DNA of 64,000 nt from Lagopus muta (Eukaryota; Chordata; Aves; Galliformes; Phasianidae): assembly GCF_023343835.1 (NCBI RefSeq), contig NC_064447.1, forward strand, positions 2,852,001-2,916,000. The letters run 5' to 3'. Position 1 is the stretch's first letter, and every line of letters begins with the position of its first letter. The translations under genes were made by a program, and so were the position numbers. The notes under the pieces are model-generated. The model did no database searches and was not told the origin of the DNA. It worked only from the letters and a program-made list of their open reading frames with translations. This document shows positions 38,701-50,700 of this stretch, in pieces.

Positions 38701-41700
38701 GCATGAGGCCATTTTTTTGGAGTTCATTTCTCCAATAGGGGTGATGTGAGGCTTCGGACTCCTTGCAGAAATGCTGAGGGCTGCGTTCAGCTTGCAGCTA
38801 CATTTTGGTTGTCACTGACTGCAACACTTGAAGGAGCTAGCATGTGAGCTCCTCTGCCCTATGTGCTCAGCTGCTTGTTTATTTGGGTTCTTCTTTCTTT
38901 TCTTCTTAAAGAAAAAAGGCGACGTAGAAGAGGCCCAACTACCCCTCCTCCATTACTGCTGCAGGATCCAGCGAAGGTGCGCAGAAGGATAGAAGAGAAG
39001 CTAGCTGTGCTGCTTGCACAAGAGGTGGAATTCCCTCCCACTCCTCGGCTTCCCACCAGCAGGATTTTGGAGGTTGAATCTGGGAAAGCAGCCTGGCTCT
39101 TGCCATTGCCCAAAAACAGGGACTGCTTTTTGTGGAATTTCAGTGCTCTGACGGGACCCTGTGACCCTGAATCATTCTATGCTGCTGGGTTAACCCCTCC
39201 AATTGAACCTTGGAAGCCTGTGCAGGTAGGACACTCTTTCGTCCACACTGTGGTTTGTATGTGTCCTAGGTCCCTCACCCTGCAACTTTTTCCTGTTGCA
39301 TCACTTGATATTTAAATGTGACCCCCTGCCTTTGCATACTCAGTTCTCCTTTACTGTTGTCCCCTGGTTGTGCAGCTGGATTTTGTGATTTTGAACTTTC
39401 AATCCTCACTTTTGGAGAGAAACCAAGGCTTGTATTACCCTGCTTTTTGACCCAAACTGCTGTAGCTCATGGAGCATTTGGACACCTCTCCGAGACACAG
39501 GGTTTGGATTTGGGTGATCCTGTGTGGAGCCAGGGATTGGACTCTGTGATCCTTGTGGGTCCCCTCCAACTTGGAACATGACTCTGTGTTGTGCTCAGGC
39601 AGCAAAGAATTAGGTGAAAAGTTTAAGCTGAAGACTGCTATTTTTGCCTTTCACAGAGAAGGTGAGAGTGCCCAGAATTGTAAAGTGAAGCATTTGCACT
39701 TCAGGCTTTCCCTGTGCAACCCATTGACTCTTGGCACATGAGCTTTGATCTTGTTTTCAGTTCCACTGTTTCATTCTGTTTTTCATCCAGATCTCCTGCC
39801 TCTTTCAGTGCTCTGTATTTTTATAAAACATGCCTTCACAAGGGACAAAAGTCTTTTAATCTCTCATCTTACTACAGACTTGCTCACCAAGAAGAAATAT
39901 ATTACTTCTCTTCCTTCCCTTGTGCCTTGCTTGAAGGATTGTTCGGTGCTTCTTTTCCAAAGCTACTGTGTGTATATAGGTACTTCTTAAAATAACTTTT
40001 TCCCTTGTCAAATTGCAGTGTTTTTCACTGTTTTTTTGCTGCTTAGGGCTACAATAGAGGGACTCCATTCTTTGTGGATTTTCGACCTCTCAAACGAAAA
40101 GCACCAGAGAAGTTTAAGAAGGAGGGAGACCTTTAAAATCAGGGCCGTGTTTGCCCGTCTCATTCCTTCCGTTCTCAGAAATGGCTAAGCCATTTCTACT
40201 TAGAAATGAACAAAACTGTTTTCAGTGGGAAGCAGAAATCAATCCTGGAAAATATCAGCTCAGAGGTGAAAGTTTGGCATGGTTACTTGTGAATGCAAAA
40301 ATATCTTTAGATCTCAGAACAGAAGCACCTGGGCAGCTTCAGCTGCAGCTTTTGCCAAACACTTCAGCAATAACGAAATATTTGGATGTTGAATTGGGAA
40401 CATTTCCACCATCCTTTCTTCTTCCTTGCCAGTTGCCTGCACAGACGTGCACCTTGTGAAACCACTTTTCCTGTATTTTCTCCTGTAGTTCCCTTTTTCC
40501 CTTTATAGCTATCTTTCCTCTAGAGTGTCCTTCATAAAATTACAGTTTCTGCCTTGGAAGCCCGAGGTATGCTCTGTAATTCTTTACTAGATGTTCTGAA
40601 ACTGTATTCTGAGCTCTAAAAATACACACTGCACCTAACTTATTGGTGTCTTTTTCCCCTCTTTTGATCAGAATCATAAACCAGAGGATGCTCTGCCATC
40701 AGCAGGATCTGATGAGCCAAAAGTATCTCAGCAAATTCAGCCTGACTTTGGTTCTCATGAGTCTACTTGCAGAGAGATTAGAGACCAAACCTGTGATGAA
40801 TTCAAGTCAGGCCCTGAAGGAGATGGGCAGATTTTATCTCACAGCCAGAAGGATATTCAGAACCTGCAGGATCTAGTTGAATTGGCCGGGGAAGGACTTA
40901 CCCTTACTCAGTGGAACCTTGATGTTGGCCATACTCGTGCAGCAGAGCAGGCAGGTGAGTTCTGGCAGTTTCTTGAGCCCTGTCCCTAATTGCTGCAGCT
41001 ACACAGAGCCAGACTTTGGTTGCACCGTGTCAGGAGAGCCATGACAGCATCCACAGGCGGCTGATGATCCGGGAGGTGATGTTGTGGGTGAACATTTCCC
41101 TGCAGTAAGCTTTAGTTACAATCGGCAGACGTTTCTAAAATGAGTCGTAAGCCCCGTCATTGAGAACTCCCAGCAGCAAATACTGCATTTTATTTTAAAA
41201 TTCCTGTAAGGTTATCAGAGGCTTTTCTGCCAGCACAGAGCCCAGGCATATCCAGTGACAGGGCCAATAAGTTCATTCTGACTATTTGGACGCTTTCTGT
41301 TATGTGTGCTGTCTTCTTGTTCTGGAAACAAGAGATGCAAGAGCAGTGGTTGGTCCATTGGTACACAGACCTGAAGTTTATCTGTACCTGCACAGGTAAA
41401 AAAACACAACATCTGCTCTAACCTGCCGCTCATAGTTGCACACAGTGCACAGCTGCACTTTTTAGTGTCACCCCTTACAATGGCCTGGGCTTTTAGCAGG
41501 GTGTACTGTGTGTCTCCTGGTCACTTGTGAGACAGAGCATGGTTGATGAGACCACCTGTCTGCCTGCATTTTCTCTTGGGTGTAATATTCCTCATTTCTC
41601 CAACTAAGCTGCAGCAAATAATTGCTGGTCCTGTAAAACTTGTGCTGGGTTTTCAATGAAAATACAGGTTCCTGGGTGAGGGAAATCATTTCTGCACATA

Positions 41701-44700
41701 AGTGTAAATTGTGCATACAGTAATGCAACTGAACCCATTTCTGAAGACATCAATTCCTTCTGTTGCTCCTCATCCTGGTCTGTGCACAGCACATGGATCA
41801 GGCTGTGCAAAACTCCTCTCATTTCACTGCTGCCTCTGAGCATTTGTCTAGGTTGAAATGCAGATCCAAGATGCACTCTCCCTGTCTGCTGGGGTTTGTC
41901 CCATCCCACTCTGTGCCTCGTTTTTTTTCCCACTGGAGGAAAACCAAGATATGAAGTGGAGAAGCGTGCTGTGCTCAGCAATTCCTCTGTTTAGGTGAAA
42001 ACCTCATGCACAGAATGGTGCTCACATACCCACAGCCTGTTGCAGCACAGAGCCATACCCCTCTGAGAAAGGCCTGGGGGACAAGCTGGGTGCCAGCCCA
42101 GCCAGGCTCACTGTAGCAGTTGTCCTGGGGAGCTGCTGTGGCAAAGATTCTCTTAGGAGATCTTACATCACTCTGTCTCAGTAGGAAGGTGTTCATGATT
42201 TGTGATCCACTTTTTCTTCTTTGAGGAAAAGAACTGAGTTCCAGTGATATTCCATGTACTGGTTTTGTCCCTTCACTTGAAGAGAAGAGATTCCTGACAC
42301 GCAGCTGTAAGAAAGTAAGGAAAAACCTTTTCCCCACCCTTATTTTGTGTTTGCTTACTGCTGTAAAAAGGAAACTATAGAATTTGTGCAATTGGTAGAA
42401 ATGTGGAATATTTCCTGTTCCTTTCTATGGAAACAGAGGTACTGAAGGTTCAGTCTCAGGGATGATGATGGCACAGGTGAGATCAATGCACATGGTCTTT
42501 CTTTGATACCTATAGGCAGACCTGTGAATTTGTCTTGTCCCACCTAACGAGAAAGATGATTTAAAATGGCAGGTAACATAAAGCCAATATCTGCATTGTT
42601 TATATAAAGAGAATCAGGCTAAACCATTATGTTGAAGCATGAAAAGAATTTGGAAGCAGGGCTGTAGCTGTACTGCTATTGGTGCTACTCTGCTTGAATT
42701 CCCAAGCTTTATCAGAGCACGTTAGCTGGAGCCTGGGAGAGAGAGGGTTGCCTGCTGCTTCATCCAGGCTCACATACCAGTGGCTCTGTGGTTCTGAATG
42801 GAGCTGTTCCTTTTCTGTCACCTTCCTCTCCACATCATGCTTACCAGTGGGAGAGAATCATTGCAAGGGCTGACCTAGGCTGAATTATTAGACATAGAAG
42901 CCTGATAGATGGGATAACATGCAGTCCATGATGAGTGCTTCTTAGATGCTCACATTAGCAGCAGAAGAAAATCCTCAGTTGTGAGAACATGTATCAGAGG
43001 AGCTAGGTGAACAACCAGTGTGCTCTCTGTGGTGAAAGCCACAGGCCAGAAAGTCACAATTTCTTATGAAGACAGTAGTGTTCTGTAGATCACATTGAGC
43101 CTGGATGTCCCTCTCCTTTCTCCTGTAGATGTACAGTCAGTTTTCTTCAATTAAAGTTTGTTTTTAAAAAAGCCCTAACTCATCTCCAGGGGCATCTCAT
43201 GAAACTTACCATCTTTGGTTTGCTAATAACTAATTGTGCCATGAAAAGGAATAGGAATTGGTGCCAGGTGAATTTTGGTGCCTTGAGAAGACAATTTTGT
43301 GTTGAGCATGTAGAATTCAGAAATTTCTAAAAGAAGACAAATCTTTGAGGTAATAATCAAATAAATTTGAGCATCCCAATTACTTGTTATAGAAAGTCTA
43401 GATGTTCTTTGAAGGTGTAAAAAAATCCATGGCAAATAAAACGTGCTGTTTCATAAGCCTCTGAGCATTAGAACAAATGCCTTTAGCAGTGCAAGAACCG
43501 TTCTGATCCTGTGGCTGGAACTCAGTTACCAGCACTAATGTGATGATTGACTGTCCAGATCGAGTTTAATTCCATGATTCCCAAACAAATGAAGAGTTCA
43601 TTTGACAGTGAGAGAGATTTGTGCTTCATGAACACAACAGTGGTAAGCACGTAGAGCTAATAGATCCACTGCATTAGTGACACATCTCCCTGCCCCGTGC
43701 TTAAAAGCCCTGTGACATCTGTAGAATCCAGTTTGGTTGGCTTCTGTAGGAGAGTGCCTTGGTGATTTCTCTTACAAGATCATGTACCTGCTGGAGCTGT
43801 TTTTACACCAACCTGTTTACTTTGCACAGAGAATGGTGCAGCCAGGAGGCTTTTAGTCTTATTTAATTTCCCCATTCTTGATTTGTAATTTTAACATCAG
43901 CAGGAAGGCTGTCCTGGGCTGGCTGCCTGGAGCACAGCATCAGGATCTGTGTTTGCTGGCTTCTTGAGGGGCTGTCTTGCAGGTATCCACCTACCAAGAA
44001 TAAGAAAGCAAGAAACATGAGATTAATTTCCAGGCTGAGCTTCCTATCTTCCTCTTGGAGGTCAGTCCACACCATTCCCAAGCACACGCAGCCTTTGTAG
44101 GCCACCTACGAGGTCTTGGAAGAAGTGTTCTGCTGTGTGCTGCTATTTGACTGCTCGTTATTACTGGCTGCCTGCAAACACGTGCTGGAGCAAGTAGAAA
44201 GGTTGGATTTCCACAGTCCAGTGTGGAAACCTGCTAATAGAATAAAGAGCTGTGTTGTTCCAGGTGGAAGTGCATCTCATGCAGATGTTCTCTAGAGCAA
44301 GACTTGCATTTCTTCAACTCTGCAGTAGGCTTAAAAAGCACAAGGTCAATGACTAGTGTGCTGTGTATGAACTGGTTTTCACTTGCTCATTCTCTTAACT
44401 GTGAGCTGAGATTATCTCCTGCTTCTCTGAAGCAGTGGGCGCCTCCAGAGGCACAACATTTGCCTCCAGGGGTCTGAATCTTTAGAGAATTGCCTGGGGT
44501 GAGTTTGTACTGGGAGCAGCTCCAGAGCAGAAACCGTGTCTATCAACCCTTGATATTGTTTCTGCCTTTGGCAGCATGCCCCAAGCCTCATGTTGCCATT
44601 GCCATTTGCAGTCACAGGTAGCTCAGGCAACAAGCCCTCCTCGAACTTCCAGCAAGGTGTTCTGGAACTGTAATAGAAACTATGAGTTTCTGATGTTATT

Positions 44701-47700
44701 GTTTGGGGGCTTTTTTGAGTGGAGTTTTCAGGAGGAGTTTGTGTAACAAGCATGTAAATTCCTTTCAGCTAGATTACTGCATTAGTTTTATTGCATGTGA
44801 GCCCCTTGCTGCAGAGCTGCTCTTCTGAGCTGTCACTGCCAGGCAGTGAATGAGAGGAGAAAGGTTCACTGCCCCATCGCTGAGTCACCCTCTTTCTTCT
44901 TACTCTAATTACAATGAACTGAGCTCCAGTCCATCAAAGTGAAAACTACAGTTTCCTAAAATGAGGTGAAAGGCAGCAGATCAAGAGGCCAACAGGAGGC
45001 AGTGGCTAAACCACATCAGGAAATGGTTTGGCAAAAATCTGATGGTGATAGTGTGCAAGGCAGAGCGAGGAGAGAATACAGCACAGCTGCCATTTGTTCA
45101 CCATTGCCAGGCTGTGAAGAAGTAGAAAGGAGGAGGAGAAAAACAAATCCAGAAATGTCTTACAGGCTTGTCTGCTTGTTTCACCTAATGCTGCTGCTTA
45201 TCTGCGGAAGGCAATGACAGCACATCCAAAATGGGGCCCACAGTACAGCAGTGCTGACAGTCTGGGTAATTCTCGTGTCAGGGAGGTGTGTGACAGCTGT
45301 GATATGACTTGTCTTTGTGTTCATTCTGTGCTCTAGTCCTCCCTGAGGTCGCTGGCTGCAGATTTCGGTGCAATGGTCAACAACCCCCACTTAAGTGATG
45401 TCCAGTTCCAGGTGGACTCTGGGGAAATCCTTTATGCCCACATGTTTGTGCTGTATGCACGGTGTCCGCAGGCCATTCAGACTGTAAGTACTGCTGATAA
45501 GTAAGTACTCCTGTGCTGTAAGTACTCCTATTCTTCTTCAGCAAAGCCCACACCTACAGTCGGTGCTGCAGGTCCTAATGGCAGGTGCCTGCAGACATGC
45601 AGGCAGATTCACCCAGAAGGCAGAATCCTGACAAAGTAATGGAAGAACATAGTATGTTATCTGGAGAAATTATAAGGAGGCAAGGATCCTTACTTACATT
45701 CTGCCCACAAGCAATGCAGAAAACTTCCAAGGTGCCCTGTGCTTTTGGGTGTTACATTAATACCAGTGCAGACTCCATCTTAGTATCTCCTGCCTTTCAC
45801 CCAGACTGGGAAGGTTGATTATGGGTTAAAGAAATTCTGGCAGTACTTGAAAATAACCTGCACAGGGGTTCTGTCATTGTCACAGTTGCTATGGAAGTAG
45901 CTGCACTGAACTGGGCTTTTTGCAGGGATAGTGCATGGTTCCTGTGTCCTTGGAAACATTTTGGGTTGATTAGTTCCCCAGTTTTCAGCCTTACTGTGAA
46001 ATTTATTAAGGGATCTTCACAGCCACTATCAAATGCGCCTGGGTCCACAAATCAAAAGATTTAAAAAAAAACCAAACAAAACAGCAGTGCATTAGCCAGA
46101 CTTTCTTATTTCCCTGCAACTCTATTTGGCTTCACTGTTCCCATCAGCTGTTTTCATGGGCAGGAATCATTTGCATGAGCACAGTGGTGAGGCTGACCCA
46201 CGCTCTGTCTATTTTATTCCTGCAGAGGGTTGGTTTCCACCAGGTCCATGTCTGCAGTGTTTCACATTTATTTTCCGTGCAGATGCTCTTATTTGTTGAA
46301 GCATTCTGGTAACAGTGAGAAAGTAATTAATCAGAGTTGACTTTGGAGCTCATAATGCCCCCTGACTTTGAGGAGAGTTTCAGGTAGCACATTACATGAT
46401 TGGACTGCAAAGGAAGTGAAACCTTACTAAACTGGAGAAATGTTCTCAGCAAAACCTGAAATCAGATTGGACCCACACAGGTAGTGATCCAGTTCAGTGA
46501 CACAGGGTTTATCTGGTGTCTCTTTTCCTGCAGGACACCGGGAGAACTAGAGATTTGTCCAATTATCAAGAGTAGGTAAATTCAAAACAGCTAATACTCT
46601 TTAATAAAAAGTACAGAGGAAGCTTTCCTGTGAGGGAGGTGTAGATAACTCTGGAAGCTGTGCTCTGGGCAGTAACTGGATTCTGAGGCAGAATGGAGAA
46701 CTCAAACCATATTTTGCATGTTTAGCTAAAACGAGTGGTCAAACTTTATCCAATCTAACAGCTGTAGAGTCAGGAAGGAAAGAATTTGTTCTGTATGAAG
46801 CTCTTCATAACTGGTCACGTCAGGATCGGGTCCTGGTCCTAGGCCAAGCCTTTGGTGAATGGAAGAAATGAGCTGACACAAATATGAATATTAGCATTGA
46901 TACTCCTTTGCTAGCAACTTTTTTTTTGTTGTCCTCTTACCCCAGGAGGGCTTTACTTGTTTTTCTCTTCCCTCAGGTTCACAGTGAAGGGTTCTTAGTG
47001 GAGGAGGATGGCAACGCGCAGATGCGCCGTGTGCTGCTGAGTGATGTGACAGGAGAGGCAGCCCGTGCTTTCCTGAGGTACCTGTATGCTGCTGATGCTG
47101 ACATCCCTGCTGAGGTGGTGCCCCAGGTGGGGGCTCTGGCTGCCAGGTTTGTATCATGAGTTTGTTTGGGATCCCTTCTTGCTCTCAGCCCACAGACCCT
47201 ACGCAGACCCCACAACCTGGGCTCTTCTCTTGTAGGTTTAGTGGCTAAAAGTTCCATAGTCCTCTATAGCATTACTGCCCTCATGTTTCCCACAAGTCTC
47301 TCTTCAGGTTGAGTCTTTGTGAGATTTCCTTTTTCAGTATATGTCTGTCACACCTTTGCCAAGAGTTTTGTCTCAGGCTCTGTATTGACAGCTGATGTCA
47401 GTGATGAGAAGCATGCGTAGCATGTGTGATTCTTAAAGCATTACACTCTATGCATGTGCAAACTGAACACTTCAGAGTGTGTGAGGTGCACAGAGCACTA
47501 ATGTATTTTGTCAGCTATGCTCTCAATTATGAACCTGGACGTGCACTGAGTAAAGAATCTGGAATAGGAGCAGCTGAGACACTGATGGCTGGGTCTTGCC
47601 TGTGTGTGTGCACAGGGGTGCCTTGTCTGCCATGCCGTGGGGATTTCACCAGTGCAGTTGTCAAAGGGGTTTTAGTCATGCTTTTAGAAGGTTTGATTGT

Positions 47701-50700
47701 TTGTTTGTTTTTAAAAAAAAGCAAGAGTGAACCTGATGCTTTCATGTGACACCTGGAAAAAGGAATTCTGGGTGTTGGGAGCACACTGGAGCTTTTATAT
47801 GTTAGGAAATCAACATCCTCATGCAGATCCTTCACAGGGCTCACAGGAGTGACCAGGCAGGGAAATACTGAAAGGGGGAGGTATTAACATTACTATTATA
47901 TCCTTGCAGGTTTGGTGTGAGGGAGCTGATGGCAAACTGTGAAAATAACACTGGAGAGAGTCAGATGTCTTCTGGAGTGGATTCAGATTGTGATCTGATC
48001 TCTGTGACAGATGACAAAGATTGTGAGGACAGAGCAGAGAACTTCCAAGACCTCTTGAAGTCTATGTGGGTGGGTGAAGACGAGGAAGAAGTAGCTGACC
48101 TCAACCAGGAATGCCAGAAGGAGGATGACAATGCGGTGGGTGAACAGGAGCTGGAAGAAATCTATGAGTTTGCTGCAACTCAGAGAAGGATGATTCAAGG
48201 TAAAACAACACCGAGTGAAGGAACTGACTGCAGTGTGTGCAGTGATACTGAGGCAGCCCAAGAGATGAACCAACCAACTGAGGAGCAAGAGGTGAAGAGA
48301 TCTGTATCTTCTTCAGTAAGCAGTAACTTCAAGGATTTGAGGGATAACAGTGATGTGGAAACATCTACATGTGCCTTATCTGCAGAAAAAGAGAGAATGC
48401 AGGATATAAATAGATGCAGAAGCGTGAATGCTACACAGATCACTTCTGTGCCTCACCACAGAGAACCTCAAAAGAGGGATGCAGCATCCCGTGGTGCCAC
48501 CACTGATGAAGGGGAGACTGTAAGGAGATGCGAAGGTGGAAAGGACTCCAGGTCATCTCAGGCCTCACACGATGTAAAAGGGGAAGATCACTGTGAAAAC
48601 GAGTTTCTTAGCTTTGCCATTGATACTAATATCAATGACAGTTACGAACACTTATTTTCTGCAACTCAGGGAGATTACTGTGAGCCTTCCCCAACAAAAG
48701 AAGTTAGTAAAGTATCAGAAGCTCTTGGTGAAAAACACGTTGATGTCAATGATTTTCATCTGCACAGCAAAACACAGAAAGACTTTTCTCCATGTAAAAA
48801 TGGTTCTTACAGGAGTCCTCCTTCCAAAGCTTTTGTGCCTCTTTTTCCTGCTGTTGGATCTTCACCTCTGTCTCCAAAATCAGACAGAAAGCTTGTGAGA
48901 GAACAGATGTCAACACCAAAACAAACAAAAAAATCATTCCCACCTGATGAAATTCTTTTTCAGAAGGCCAACGAGCTGGAGACTGCATCTCCACCAGAGC
49001 TTCCCAACACTGATTTAAACAAGCATGTCCCAGTGTTGTCAGCACCAGTTATCAGAACTCAGGATCCTGCAGCTCAGGGGAGCAAGAAGGGTGATGTTAT
49101 TGTTTTATCTTCTGATGATGAAATGGAGTTAGAAGACAAGAAGTCACCAGAGTCAGGCTCTGTTCAGAAGAAAGTGGAAAGCCCTGAGCAACTGAAATGT
49201 GCAAATAGAGGATGTGGTCCTGAAATACCAAAACCTGAACACAACACATCAGTTGCTGAAACAGAGCAGAGATCACTGCAGATCTCACACCTCGTTACAG
49301 ATAAGGCACACGTAAGTAATGATGTGAAGATGTCCACTGAGTTGCCTCCCAGCAGCCACACAGATGCTTGTACAGAGGGTGAGCAGAGCCCAAACCTGAG
49401 CCCAGAGAAAATGCTCAGTCACGAAGTGTCTTCAGGTACTGACAGCTCCTGGCTGGTGCCTGACACACCAGTTCTGACCAAAAGCAGAAGTTCCTCAACA
49501 CAGACCCACGTCACAGGTAGTAACTCTTCCAGAAGTCCAGAATCTAAAGTCAGCACAAAAAGCCTAACAGCTGATAGTAGTAACCGTGAAATGGACAGAA
49601 GTGTAAGTGTTCATCAAGCAGCATTGTCAGACAAAGATTTGCCTGTGGAGAACTGTGTCAGTGAAAGAAATCCTTCCAGCAGCCCAGAAGCAGGGTCAGT
49701 TTTTGAGAAATCTGCACCGCTTTCTTCAGCGGATCCAGTTCTCGCCCTTGCTCACACCAGCTCACAAAGCAAATGTGATAATACCTCATTTTTGTCCAAA
49801 TCTGTGCCTCCATGCCATGGGAAGTCAATGGAAGATAAATCAAACGTCAGCGTGGTTGAGATACAGGACAGTGAGGGGGAGAAGGAAATAAGTATAGTGT
49901 CTTTGAGCAGTAGTGTCTTGCTTGCTGATGAGCCTGCAATTCCTGCTGATGACTGCTGGCACAGTAAGTATCTGTCACCAGTCAGAGCTAACAGCCAGGA
50001 CTCCAGACAGAATGGCCATGCAAACACCAGCGCAGCCAGCAGCCCCCAAACTGACCTTGTGTGTGAGCAGTGGGAGAGCCCAGACCAAGCGTGGGAAATT
50101 AAGGGCAGTACTCCTCTTCAAGGAGCTCCTGTTGGCAGAAGAACAACTTTGCTCCGTCTTGAAAAGAGTCCCATTGAGGCATGTACACCACGGGGCAGCA
50201 GAGCAAGTTACCTGAACTCCAAACTCTGGGATGAGTGGGATGGAGAAGAGGAGGAAGATGAATTTCCAGAGGTGCTTCCTCTGTCACAGAGGGTATCAGC
50301 AGCAGCAGGTGCAGATCCTATAAAGACTCCTGGTGAGAGCTTGCATTGATACTAGTTTCACTGCAGTAGGTTAAATTGTTTTCATTTAAAGTCATTCCAC
50401 CTCTTGTTCACTTGATATGCTGGTAGGGATTTTGGCTGCCTGATTGTAGTTGTCAGGGCCAGACGCAGAGATGTACAGTCATCTTCTATAGCTGGGGAGC
50501 ACATATCTAAATGTGAGGTTACTGGAGCACACCTGCTTGTGTGTCATTCTTGCTGGTTCTTTGATGATGTCAGTGGTCACTGCAGAACCTGCGGGTACCT
50601 GGAGGAAAAAAGAAAGGAAATAAACCAACCAACCATAACCAAATCAAAACAAACAGTCTTCAGTTTGCGTGCTGATGGATGTGTATTCACTGTAGTACTG

